Shown one piece after another: positions 6,522 through 12,850 of a stretch of DNA of 12,850 nt. Position 1 is the first letter of the stretch. The number at the start of each line of letters is the position of its first letter. Origin of the DNA: an uncultured Ruminococcus sp. (GTDB lineage Bacteria; Bacillota; Clostridia; Oscillospirales; CAG-272); the NCBI GenBank assembly GCA_902796505.1, contig CADBPA010000095.1, positions 1 to 12,850 on the forward strand, in the 5' to 3' direction. The notes under the pieces were generated by a model. That model had not been told where the DNA came from, searched no databases, and was given only the letters and a program-made list of their open reading frames with translations. A program made the position numbers and the translations under genes.

Positions 6522-6547
6522 CCGGATCCGCATTTTTGCGCATCCGG
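6522..6547 (+). promoter_or_regulatory. Leader hairpin at the 5' end of the serC-serA transcript
   Basis: CCGGATCCGCA, loop TTTT, TGCGCATCCGG: eleven pairs with one mismatch. It begins about six bases after the predicted transcript start and is not followed by a T run, so it is not a terminator. It could be a repressor operator in DNA or a stabilising 5' stem in RNA. Confidence 0.55.
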
Positions 6548-6577
6548 AAAATCAAACCGAAAGGATGGGTGACTTTG

Positions 6578-7675
6578 ATGAACAGAGTCTATAATTTCTC
6601 TGCGGGGCCGTCGATGCTGCCGCTGGAAGTGCTGAAAAAAGCGCAGGAGGAGCTGCTCTGCTACGGCGGATCCGGCATGTCCGTGATGGAGATGAGTCAC
6701 CGATCTTCGGATTTTGAGGCGATCCTGCATTCGGCGGAGGCTTCTCTGCGCGAGCTGATGAAGATCCCTGACAATTATAAAGTGCTCTTCCTGCAGGGCG
6801 GCGCCTCCACGCAGTTTGCCGCCGTGCCGCTGAATCTGCTCTCCGAGCATAAGTGCGCCGATTATATCATCTCCGGGCAGTTCTCGAAAAAAGCCTTCAC
6901 CGAGGCGAAAAAATACGGCGACGTCGCCGTGGCGGCGTCGAGCGCCGGGGCGTCCCCGACCTTCTCGACCGTTCCGGAGACCACCCGCGCCGATTTCCGT
7001 CCGGACGCCGATTACGTGCATATCTGCTTCAACAATACCATCTACGGCACGAAGTTCCATTACATCCCCGACACCGGGAACATCCCCCTCGTCGCCGATA
7101 TGTCCTCCTGTATTCTTTCCGAGCCCGTGGACGTTTCGCGCTTCGGTCTGATCTATGCCGGCGCGCAGAAGAACGTCGCTCCGGCGGGGCTGACCATCGT
7201 CATCGTCCGCGAGGACCTCATCGGCAAGGCGATGTCCGAAACGCCGGCGATGCTCGATTATAAGCTGATGGCGGACAACGATTCGATGTACAACACGCCC
7301 CCCTGCTTCTGCATCTATATGGCGAAGCTTGTCTTTGACTGGCTGCTCTCGATCGGCGGCCTTGAGGAGATGAAGCGGCGCAACGAGAAGAAGGCGAGCC
7401 TGCTCTACGATTATCTCGACAGCCAGAAGTTCTATACCGCAACGGTCGATCGCAAGTGCCGCTCGATGATGAACGTGGTCTTTACCACCGCGAGCGACGA
7501 GCTCGACAAAAAGTTCTGCGCCGAGGCGGCGGCAGCCGGCCTCAAAAACCTCAAAGGTCACCGCTCGGTCGGCGGAATGCGCGCCTCCATTTACAACGCG
7601 ATGCCCTACGAAGGCGTTGTCGCGCTCGTGGACTTCATGAAGAAATTTGAGATGGAAAATCCGAGGCTTGATTGA
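6578..7675 (+). CDS. serC: Phosphoserine aminotransferase SerC
   Basis: Catalyses 3-phosphohydroxypyruvate plus glutamate to O-phosphoserine plus 2-oxoglutarate (EC 2.6.1.52), the second step of serine synthesis; it can also serve pyridoxine synthesis. The 365-residue length is normal. It opens with YNFSAGPSMLP (5-15), carries GGSGMSVMEMSHRS (30-43) and LFLQGGAS (70-77), and has the PLP-binding lysine K198 in YAGAQKN (193-199), the same number as in E. coli. GHRSVGGMRASIYNAMP (327-343) is the substrate-phosphate region. The ATG at 6578 is chosen over an upstream GTG and TTG because the family starts MxRxYNFSAGP; AAAGGA lies about 12 bases upstream. The serA start follows the stop by one base, so the two are translated together. 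Confidence 0.96.
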   Translation: MNRVYNFSAGPSMLPLEVLKKAQEELLCYGGSGMSVMEMSHRSSDFEAILHSAEASLRELMKIPDNYKVLFLQGGASTQFAAVPLNLLSEHKCADYIISGQFSKKAFTEAKKYGDVAVAASSAGASPTFSTVPETTRADFRPDADYVHICFNNTIYGTKFHYIPDTGNIPLVADMSSCILSEPVDVSRFGLIYAGAQKNVAPAGLTIVIVREDLIGKAMSETPAMLDYKLMADNDSMYNTPPCFCIYMAKLVFDWLLSIGGLEEMKRRNEKKASLLYDYLDSQKFYTATVDRKCRSMMNVVFTTASDELDKKFCAEAAAAGLKNLKGHRSVGGMRASIYNAMPYEGVVALVDFMKKFEMENPRLD

Positions 7676-7676
7676 T

Positions 7677-8837
7677 ATGATGCAAATAAAACTTTACAAT
7701 AAGATCGCAAAAGTCGGAACAGACGTCTTTGACCGGGAGAAATTTTCGGTCGGCGAAGAGATCGAAGATCCCGACGGCGTGATGGTCCGCTCGGCGGATC
7801 TGCACGGGATGGCGGTCGGCGAAAAGCTGCTCGCCGTGGCGCGCGCCGGCGCCGGCGTCAACAACATCCCCTGCGAGGAGCTCGCCGAGCGCGGCGTGGT
7901 CGTTTTCAATACGCCGGGCGCGAACGCCAACGGCGTCAAGGAGCTGGCGATCGCCGCTCTGATCCTCGCCTCGCGCGGCATTGCGGACGGCATCGCGTGG
8001 GCGAAAACGCTCGGCGGAGAGCCGGACGTCGCCCAAGCCGTCGAAAAGGGAAAATCGAAATTTTCGGGGCATGAGATCCTCGGCAAGACGCTCGGCGTCA
8101 TCGGCCTCGGCGCGATCGGCGGCCTGGTGGCGAACGCGGCGCGCTCGCTCGGCATGCACGTCGTCGGGTGCGATCCCTATATGACGGTGCAGGCGGCGTG
8201 GAATCTTTCGAGCTCGGTCGAGAAGGCGTCGTCCTACGACGAGATCTACGCCTGCGCCGACTATATCACCCTCCACGTCCCCTCGACGCCGTCGACGCGC
8301 GGGATGATCGACCGCGAGACCATCGCGAAAATGAAGGACGGCGTCCGCCTGATCAACCTCGCGCGCGCCGACCTCGTCGATCCCGACGCGCTGAAGGAGG
8401 CGCTCGCCTCCGGCAAGATCGCCTCCTACGTCACCGATTTTCCGACCGAGGCGACGCTCGCTCTGCCCGGCGCGATCAATATCCCCCACCTCGGCGCGTC
8501 CACCGAGGAGAGCGAGGACAACTGCGCCGTCATGGCGGCGGAGGAGCTGGTCGAGTATATCACGACCGGGAATATCAGAAATTCGGTCAACTATCCCGCG
8601 GTCTCGCTGCCGAAGGGCGGCGCGGCGCGCATCTGCATTCTGCACCGCAACGTCGCCAATATGCTCTCGCAGTTCACGGCGGCGATCTCGTCCGAGGGCA
8701 TCAACATCGAGCATCTCTCGAACGGCTCGAAGGGAAGCTACGCCTATACGATGATCGAGCTCGGCGTCGCGGCGCCGGAGGCGGTCATCTCGGCGATCCG
8801 CGCGGTGGACGGCGTGCTGAAAGTCCGCGTTCTCTGA
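7677..8837 (+). CDS. serA: D-3-phosphoglycerate dehydrogenase SerA with ACT domain
   Basis: Oxidises 3-phosphoglycerate to 3-phosphohydroxypyruvate with NAD (EC 1.1.1.95), the first step of serine synthesis. The 386 residues hold an N-terminal substrate domain with ARAGAGVNNIP (55-65), a nucleotide domain with GLGAIG (143-148) and D166, and the catalytic set R230 (NLARADLVD), E258 (TDFPTE) and H271 (IPHLGAS). A C-terminal ACT domain spans about 318-386; H323, N325 and N343 match the positions that bind serine in the E. coli enzyme, so feedback inhibition is likely. It is the short type without the extra intervening domain. Start at 7677 (MMQ), with GAGG ten bases upstream inside serC; 7680 is an alternative. 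In many Clostridia a DUF1015 gene follows; here a terminator follows instead. Confidence 0.94.
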   Translation: MMQIKLYNKIAKVGTDVFDREKFSVGEEIEDPDGVMVRSADLHGMAVGEKLLAVARAGAGVNNIPCEELAERGVVVFNTPGANANGVKELAIAALILASRGIADGIAWAKTLGGEPDVAQAVEKGKSKFSGHEILGKTLGVIGLGAIGGLVANAARSLGMHVVGCDPYMTVQAAWNLSSSVEKASSYDEIYACADYITLHVPSTPSTRGMIDRETIAKMKDGVRLINLARADLVDPDALKEALASGKIASYVTDFPTEATLALPGAINIPHLGASTEESEDNCAVMAAEELVEYITTGNIRNSVNYPAVSLPKGGAARICILHRNVANMLSQFTAAISSEGINIEHLSNGSKGSYAYTMIELGVAAPEAVISAIRAVDGVLKVRVL

Positions 8838-8857
8838 TCCGAAAATAAGATCCGAAA

Positions 8858-8884
8858 GGCCGGGGCGTCCGCTCCGGCTTTTTT
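8858..8884 (+). terminator. Rho-independent terminator after serA
   Basis: GCCGGGGC and GCTCCGGC (8859-8866 and 8871-8878) pair with one G-U around a small GTCC loop, followed by six T. It ends the serC-serA transcript 21 bases after the stop. Confidence 0.88.
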
Positions 8885-8900
8885 GCGCCCTCATTGCTAC

Positions 8901-8929
8901 TTGACAGCGGCGTGCGCTTATGCTATAAT
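8901..8929 (+). promoter_or_regulatory. Perfect consensus extended -10 promoter of the ABC exporter operon
   Basis: TTGACA (8901-8906), exactly 17 bases, TATAAT (8924-8929), with TG one base before the -10. All hexamer positions match. Start predicted near 8936, with a leader of about 68 bases. Confidence 0.9.
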
Positions 8930-8943
8930 ACGGAAGGAAAAAA

Positions 8944-8984
8944 GATCGCCCCCGAAAAACGCGGCGATCCCGGAGAACGCTCCG
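8944..8984 (+). promoter_or_regulatory. Two hairpins in the ABC operon leader
   Basis: GATCGCC (8944-8950) pairs with GGCGATC (8963-8969), then CGGAG-AACG-CTCCG (8971-8984). A purine-rich ribosome site (AAAGGA) follows at about 8990. There is no T run, so these are not a terminator. Neither riboswitch class nor protein site is recognised. Confidence 0.5.
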
Positions 8985-9003
8985 CAAAGAAAGGAAAAAA
9001 ACA

Positions 9004-9765
9004 ATGCTTACCGTTTCGCATCTGACGAAAAAATACGGAAAGGCGCTCGCCTGCGACGACGTGTCCTTTTCGCTCGATCCCGGCAGTGTGACCGTCCTGC
9101 TCGGTCCGAACGGCGCCGGAAAATCCACCCTGCTCAAATCGGTGATCGGTTTTCTGCGCTACAGCGGCGAGATCACGATCGGCGGTCTGCCGAACAAATC
9201 GGTCGAGGCGAGAAGAATCTTCGGCTACGTTCCGGAGATCCCGTCGCTCTATCCGAACCTGACCGTCTCGGAGCATATGGAATTTCTCGCCCGCGCCTAT
9301 AAAATGCCGGCCGGCTACCGCGATCGCGCCGACGCACTGCTCGACCGCTTCGAGCTTTCCGACAAAAAGCGCAAGTTCGGCGACGAGCTTTCCAAAGGTA
9401 TGCAGCAGAAACTCAACCTCTGCCTCGGCCTGCTCCCCGATCCGCAGCTTCTTCTGCTCGACGAGCCGATGATCGGACTCGATCCCCACGCGATCAAGGA
9501 GCTGAAAGCCATCTTCTCCGAGATGCGCGCGGCAGGGAAGACGCTGCTCGTCAGCACGCACATCATCGACAGCGTGGATATGCTCTGGGATCGCGCGCTC
9601 ATCATGCAGGGCGGCCGCATCCGCGCGAACGTGACGGCGGCGGAACTCGCCTCATCCGGCAGAACGCTGGAGGAATATTTCTTCGAGGTCACCGAAGGGA
9701 TCAGCGGAGAGGAAATGAAGCATCCGCAGGTCTCCCTTGACGGAGAGAAGGTGGACAGAGAATGA
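9004..9765 (+). CDS. ABC transporter ATP-binding protein (export type)
   Basis: A 253-residue nucleotide-binding subunit that powers the permease encoded next. Walker A is GPNGAGKST (34-42), the Q-loop region reads GYVPEIPSLYPNLT (74-87, with E at the usual Q position, as is common in CcmA-type export ATPases), the signature is LSKGMQQ (129-135), Walker B is LLLLDEP (149-155), the D-loop GLD (158-160) and switch histidine H186 (STH). A short acidic tail after about residue 215 (RTLEEYFFEVTEG) is usual for CcmA-like proteins. All catalytic residues are intact. It overlaps the permease by four bases (ATGA). Substrate unknown; drug, peptide or lipid export are the usual possibilities. Confidence 0.92.
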   Translation: MLTVSHLTKKYGKALACDDVSFSLDPGSVTVLLGPNGAGKSTLLKSVIGFLRYSGEITIGGLPNKSVEARRIFGYVPEIPSLYPNLTVSEHMEFLARAYKMPAGYRDRADALLDRFELSDKKRKFGDELSKGMQQKLNLCLGLLPDPQLLLLDEPMIGLDPHAIKELKAIFSEMRAAGKTLLVSTHIIDSVDMLWDRALIMQGGRIRANVTAAELASSGRTLEEYFFEVTEGISGEEMKHPQVSLDGEKVDRE

Positions 9766-11393
9766 GGCTGTTCTTTTATTACGCCGCGCACTCCTTCGTC
9801 AACCAGATCCGCAAGCTGCTCAAAACCTGGGTGCTGATCTTCATCGTCGCCTGTATGGTCCTCGGCGGCATCGTCGGGATCATCCTCGGTACGGTCGCGG
9901 ATAAGGTTATGCCGGAGGACGGGCAGGAGGAGACCGTCGAGGAGACCGAGCCGCCCGAAGAAGGGGAGCCGATCTGGGAGCCGACCGAGGAAGAAAAGCG
10001 CGGTATCCTTGAACTCGCCACGCTGGCGATCCTCGTCCTGATGCTCTCGATGCATATCCTCTGGGCGGACAAAAGCGGCAGCGCGATCTTTCTGCCGGCG
10101 GACGTCAATCTGCTCTTCGCCTCGCCGATGCGGCCGCAGTCGGTCGTCCTCTTCCGTCTGCTCACGCAGATGGGAATGATCCTCTTTGTGACGGCCTATC
10201 TCCTCTTCGACCTTCACGCGCTCATCCGCGCGCTGTCGCTCTCGCCCTTCGCCGCCGTCGCGCTGGTCGTCACTTGGATCTCCATCCTGGCGATCGCGAA
10301 GGTTTTGCAAACAATGATTTACGTTTTCTGCTCTTCGCACCCCAAAACGAAGAAATATATCCGCCCGGTCACGCTGGGAATCCTCGTCGTGATCGCCGGT
10401 GCGTTTTACGCCTATATGAAGTCCTCGGAGCAGGCGCCGCTTGACGCCGCCTTCGCCTTCTTCAACGTCCCGTGGCTGCGCTATCTTCCGATCGTCGGCT
10501 GGACGAAGGGGATCCTGCTCTTCGCGATCGAAGGGAATCTCCCGGCGTCGCTGCTCTCGTTGCTCGGAACGGTCGGCACGGTCGCCCTTCTGCTCTTTCT
10601 CACCTACCGCATCCGCCCGGATTTTTACGAGGACGCGCTGGCAAAATCCGAGGAGACGGCGGCAGCCCTCGCCGCCGCGCAGGAAGGCCGCCTCGCCAAA
10701 AGAGGGAAGAAGGATCGCAGCGAGAGGCTTCGCCGGGACGGTTTCCGCCGCGGTGCGGGCGCGAACGTTTTCTTCTTCAAAACGCTCTATAACCGCTTCC
10801 GCTTTGCCACCTTCGGCTTTCTCACCAAGACCACGCTCGTCTACCTCGCGATCGGCGTGATCCTGCCGCTCCTGCTTCCGGGCGGCGGAATGATGCTCGT
10901 CATCGCCGCCTTTGCCGTCGTCGCCTTTTTCCGCACGCTCGGCAATCCGGTCAAAGCCGACGCCGAGTCCGCTTGGTTTGCCACCATCCCGGCAAGCACC
11001 TTCGCAAAACTCTTCTGGTCTCTGCTCGGCGGAACGGTCTGCTGTGCGCTCGACCTGCTCCCCGGTCTGATCCTCGCCACCGCTCTGACGAGATCGAATC
11101 CGCTGGTTCTTCTCGCCGGTCTGCTCTTCGTCGTCTCGCTCGATTTCTATTCCTCGGCGGTCGGCGCGTTCATCGATTTCTCCACGTCGGTCTCGGCGGG
11201 CAAGAGCGTCAAGCAGATGGTGCAGATCTTCTTCCTCTATTTCGGGCTCGTCCCCGATCTCGCCCTCTTCGGGCTCGGACTAGCGTTCGGGTATCTGCCG
11301 CTCTTTATGGTTCTCGCGACGGTCGTCAACCTCGCGGTCGGCGCCTTCTTCTACGTTCTCTCGCCGATCCTGCTCGAAGGCGGAAGAAAATAA
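9762..11393 (+). CDS. ABC exporter permease (PF16962-like)
   Basis: A 543-residue polytopic membrane protein, partner of the ATPase upstream. I count about 12 hydrophobic segments, near 22-44, 84-101, 132-150, 162-188, 202-218, 238-256, 262-282, 352-392 (two), 415-440, 447-466 and 487-535 (two). The motif ADVNLLFASPMRPQSVVLFRLL (113-134) fits the 'putative ABC exporter' family, where it lies in the first large cytoplasmic-side loop. Between spans 1 and 2 sits a very acidic insert (about 50-80, rich in E and P), probably outside the membrane. A basic loop with RLAKRGKKDRSERLRRDGFRR (310-330) separates the two halves. The start overlaps the upstream stop as ATGA, implying coupled translation. 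Family assignment is by motif memory; the substrate is unknown. Confidence 0.85.
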   Translation: MRLFFYYAAHSFVNQIRKLLKTWVLIFIVACMVLGGIVGIILGTVADKVMPEDGQEETVEETEPPEEGEPIWEPTEEEKRGILELATLAILVLMLSMHILWADKSGSAIFLPADVNLLFASPMRPQSVVLFRLLTQMGMILFVTAYLLFDLHALIRALSLSPFAAVALVVTWISILAIAKVLQTMIYVFCSSHPKTKKYIRPVTLGILVVIAGAFYAYMKSSEQAPLDAAFAFFNVPWLRYLPIVGWTKGILLFAIEGNLPASLLSLLGTVGTVALLLFLTYRIRPDFYEDALAKSEETAAALAAAQEGRLAKRGKKDRSERLRRDGFRRGAGANVFFFKTLYNRFRFATFGFLTKTTLVYLAIGVILPLLLPGGGMMLVIAAFAVVAFFRTLGNPVKADAESAWFATIPASTFAKLFWSLLGGTVCCALDLLPGLILATALTRSNPLVLLAGLLFVVSLDFYSSAVGAFIDFSTSVSAGKSVKQMVQIFFLYFGLVPDLALFGLGLAFGYLPLFMVLATVVNLAVGAFFYVLSPILLEGGRK

Positions 11394-11420
11394 AATATCC
11401 CGGAAAACAAAAAATATCCC
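11392..11420 (+). repeat. Short direct repeats AAATATCCC after the permease
   Basis: AAATATCCC occurs at 11392-11400 and 11412-11420, each followed by CGRAAA-like sequence. Its reverse complement GGGATATTT occurs at 11478-11486 inside the terminator's right arm, so either copy could pair with it. Confidence 0.4.
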
Positions 11421-11425
11421 CGAAA

Positions 11426-11487
11426 CAGTAAAAACAAAAATCCCTGCCGCTCCTCTCCGACTTCGGAGTCCCGGCAGGGATATTTTC
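11426..11487. terminator. Compound bidirectional terminator between convergent genes
   Basis: ATCCCTGCCG (11440-11449) pairs with CGGCAGGGAT (11472-11481), enclosing a second hairpin CTCCG-ACTT-CGGAG (11455-11468). On the plus strand TATTTTC follows; on the minus strand TTTTTGTTTTT follows. It should stop the ABC operon and, more strongly, the convergent AraC-family gene. Confidence 0.85.
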
Positions 11488-11514
11488 ATAAAACGCAAAC
11501 TTTTCTTTGCAGGA

Positions 11515-12339
11515 TCAGCGGCTTTTTCGCTTTTCCGCGCGGTATTTTCCCGGCGTCGTCCCCATGACCTGACGGAAGGCGCGGTGAAAACTTTTCTCGC
11601 TCGCGTAACCGCATTCCATCGCAATGTCGATCACGCGCAGGTCGGTGCGGATCAGCAGATCCTTCGCAAGGTCGGCGCGGAAGGCGTTGACAAGGCCGTA
11701 AAGATTCATTCCCTCGATCGACGAGAGGCAGAGCGAGATATATTTCGGGCTGTATCCGAGCGCGGCGCCGATCGAGGCGAGCGAGATCTGCTCGCGGCAG
11801 TGTTCGGCGATATAAAGAAGAACGGAGGAGAGAGCCTGCCCGTGCGGTCTTGTCTGCAAGGGCTTCTCTTTGCGCATATATTCCTCGTAAATGCCGGCGA
11901 ACATCGCCTTGAAAGAGCGGATGATCCCGTCGTTCAGATCGAAAAATTCCTCGTGCGAATCGATCATTTTTCCTTCGATGAACGCGATCAGCTCGTCCGA
12001 GGCGTGAAATACGCATCGTTCCCCGATGCCGTAAAGCTCCTCGCTTGTCAGAAAATGCGATACGAAATCGCCCGAAAACACGCAGATCCAGCGGTTGACG
12101 TATTCCGGCGTGTGAAAACTATGCACCCGGAAGGGCGCGATGATCGCAATATCCCCCGCCCGCATCGTCTCGGTCACGCCGTCCACCGTAAGGAGCATCT
12201 CGCCCTCCTTGACGTAAACGATCTCCGGGAATTGATGAATGTGCGCCCGGAAATCGTAGATCCCCGCAAGAAATCCGCATCGCAAAGCGGTCTTCGGCCC
12301 GAAGTTGCCGAGGCTTACCCAGGTTTGTTTCACCGCCAT
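11515..12339 (-). CDS. AraC-family transcriptional regulator with cupin domain
   Basis: A 274-residue DNA-binding regulator. The N-terminal cupin (about 20-90) has RAHIHQFPEIVYVKEGEMLLTVDG (31-54), with the H33/H35 pair and the later RAGDIAIIAPFRVHSFH (60-76), typical of sugar-sensing AraC proteins. The C-terminal domain (about 168-270) has helix-turn-helix 1 near 186-207 (LASIGAALGYSPKYISLCL) and helix 2 near 234-255, ending FRQVMGTTPGKYR. The ATG at 12337-12339 follows GGGGAGG by nine bases. It is convergent with the ABC operon and divergent from the secreted protein at 12510, the likelier target. It is unrelated in detail to the other AraC-family protein here, apart from the shared DNA-binding domain. 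The effector is unknown. Confidence 0.9.
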   Translation of the reverse strand: MAVKQTWVSLGNFGPKTALRCGFLAGIYDFRAHIHQFPEIVYVKEGEMLLTVDGVTETMRAGDIAIIAPFRVHSFHTPEYVNRWICVFSGDFVSHFLTSEELYGIGERCVFHASDELIAFIEGKMIDSHEEFFDLNDGIIRSFKAMFAGIYEEYMRKEKPLQTRPHGQALSSVLLYIAEHCREQISLASIGAALGYSPKYISLCLSSIEGMNLYGLVNAFRADLAKDLLIRTDLRVIDIAMECGYASEKSFHRAFRQVMGTTPGKYRAEKRKSR

Positions 12340-12384
12340 TTTTCTTTTCCTCCCCGTCCGAGAAAATATGGATAACTGTCAGTA

Positions 12385-12414
12385 ATTATAACACGAAATG
12401 TCCCTTCTTGTCAA
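12385..12414 (-). promoter_or_regulatory. Sigma-A promoter of the second AraC-family gene
   Basis: Minus strand TTGACA (12409-12414), 18-base spacer, TATAAT (12385-12390). Both hexamers are perfect. The leader to the ATG would be about 40 bases. Confidence 0.8.
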
Positions 12415-12420
12415 GTATGT

Positions 12421-12430
12421 ATGGTAAAAT
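12421..12430 (+). promoter_or_regulatory. Weak extended -10 candidate for the secreted protein gene
   Basis: TGGTAAAAT gives TG one base before TAAAAT (12425-12430), but the -35 at 17 bases (CCTTCT) is poor. It is back to back with the AraC promoter just to its left, so activation by that regulator would be plausible. A CCGATCGG palindrome (12439-12446) lies just downstream. Confidence 0.35.
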
Positions 12431-12509
12431 TAGTTTAACCGATCGGAATTTCCGCCTCGCGCGGTTTTATATAGATCGTTTTCCGAAATACAATCCAAAG
12501 GAGTAAGCC

Positions 12510-12850
12510 ATGAAAAAACGTAATTTTCTGATTCTGGCTGTGTGTGTGATGGCACTTGTCGTTTCTTCCCTTGCCGTTTTCGGCACACGTGCCGGCGCGC
12601 TCTCGGTCTCCGGTGAGATGGTAGAGATCCGCGACGATTTCTCCACTTATCTCGTACAGGATACGAAGCGCGTCGAGGACGACGGATACGTCGGCGCTCT
12701 GCAGTATACCGTTTACTACGACGCGGCGCGCGGAACGGTGAAGGCCGGATACGACGGAACGCCGATCGTCATCTACGCGGTCAATACCGCCACCGAACGC
12801 ATCGGTACCGACTCGAACAAAGCGATCCTGCAATCGATGCTCGACCGCGG
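12510..12850 (+). CDS. Secreted protein, partial at the right edge, possible alpha/beta hydrolase
   Basis: The first 113 codons of a gene that runs off the window. ATG at 12510 follows AAAGGAG by six bases. A signal peptide is clear: MKKRNF, then a hydrophobic core to about residue 24, with a likely cut after TRAGA (residues 26-30). The mature part has acidic, Tyr-rich beta-like sequence (YVGALQYTVYYD), then TPIVIYAVNT followed by SNKAILQSMLDRG. A strand and helix of this kind resemble the start of an alpha/beta-hydrolase fold, but the nucleophile elbow would lie past the edge, so this is only a guess. Its upstream neighbour, an AraC-family regulator, is divergent and may control it. Confidence 0.75.
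   Translation, partial: MKKRNFLILAVCVMALVVSSLAVFGTRAGALSVSGEMVEIRDDFSTYLVQDTKRVEDDGYVGALQYTVYYDAARGTVKAGYDGTPIVIYAVNTATERIGTDSNKAILQSMLDR

Noticed and set aside
6565..6594. Ten-codon frame (ATG to TAA) overlapping the serC start, as a leader peptide
   Set aside because: Its ATG overlaps the only ribosome site, leaving none of its own, and it has a single serine, so a serine-sensing leader is not supported.
7635..9137. A 500-codon minus-strand open frame opposite serA
   Set aside because: Covers the serA gene, its terminator and the ABC promoter; composition is that of a reversed GC-rich frame.
12452..12468. CCGC-N5-GCGG-TTTT upstream of the secreted protein, as a terminator or attenuator
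   Set aside because: The stem has only four pairs, too weak to support a call.

Overview
The window looks like a chromosomal stretch from a GC-rich, low-complexity-free Firmicute of the class Clostridia, probably an uncultured gut-type lineage. This is an inference from gene content, near-consensus sigma-A promoters (TTGACA-N17-TATAAT type), purine-rich AGGAGG-like ribosome sites, and a clostridial-type serC-serA pair with a short ACT-bearing SerA. No tRNA, rRNA, CRISPR array, insertion sequence or phage gene was seen. Gene density is high and no gene-free gap exceeds 300 bases (the longest, 6332-6577, holds weak repeats and the serC promoter and leader).

Left part (1-4210, all minus strand). 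A three-gene operon is read from a strong promoter at 4182-4210: a soluble SPFH protein with three C-terminal zinc ribbons (2858-4120), a membrane protein with two N-terminal zinc ribbons (1787-2836), and a TPM-domain secreted/membrane protein with a Gly/Ser-rich tail (969-1790) that starts at a GTG overlapping the previous stop. This matches Bacillus subtilis YdjI, YdjG and YdjH, which work with PspA in membrane stress, but no pspA is present here. A hairpin terminator (887-920) closes the operon directly in front of the ribosome site of a TM1586-type nitroreductase (182-871). A possible start of another minus-strand gene lies at the left edge (1-48).

Middle part (4307-6331). An AraC-family regulator (minus) and a Gfo/Idh/MocA oxidoreductase (plus) are divergent. 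Their predicted promoters face each other across a small inverted repeat, so the two transcripts would overlap at their 5' ends. The regulator has no convincing canonical start: its best ribosome site points to an ACG codon 20 codons upstream of the first GTG.

Right part (6481-11393, plus strand). serC and serA form a two-gene operon that makes serine from 3-phosphoglycerate with SerB (not in the window). It has a consensus promoter, a leader hairpin and a rho-independent terminator. Next comes an ABC export pair (ATPase plus PF16962-like permease, ATGA overlap) behind a perfect extended -10 promoter and a two-hairpin leader. A compound bidirectional terminator separates it from a second, convergent AraC-family regulator (11515-12339). 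Divergent from that is the start of a secreted protein cut by the right edge (12510-12850). No wholly new system is evident. The most interesting points are the SPFH/zinc-ribbon/TPM cassette without PspA, its recently duplicated zinc ribbon, and the face-to-face promoter region with a non-canonical start.
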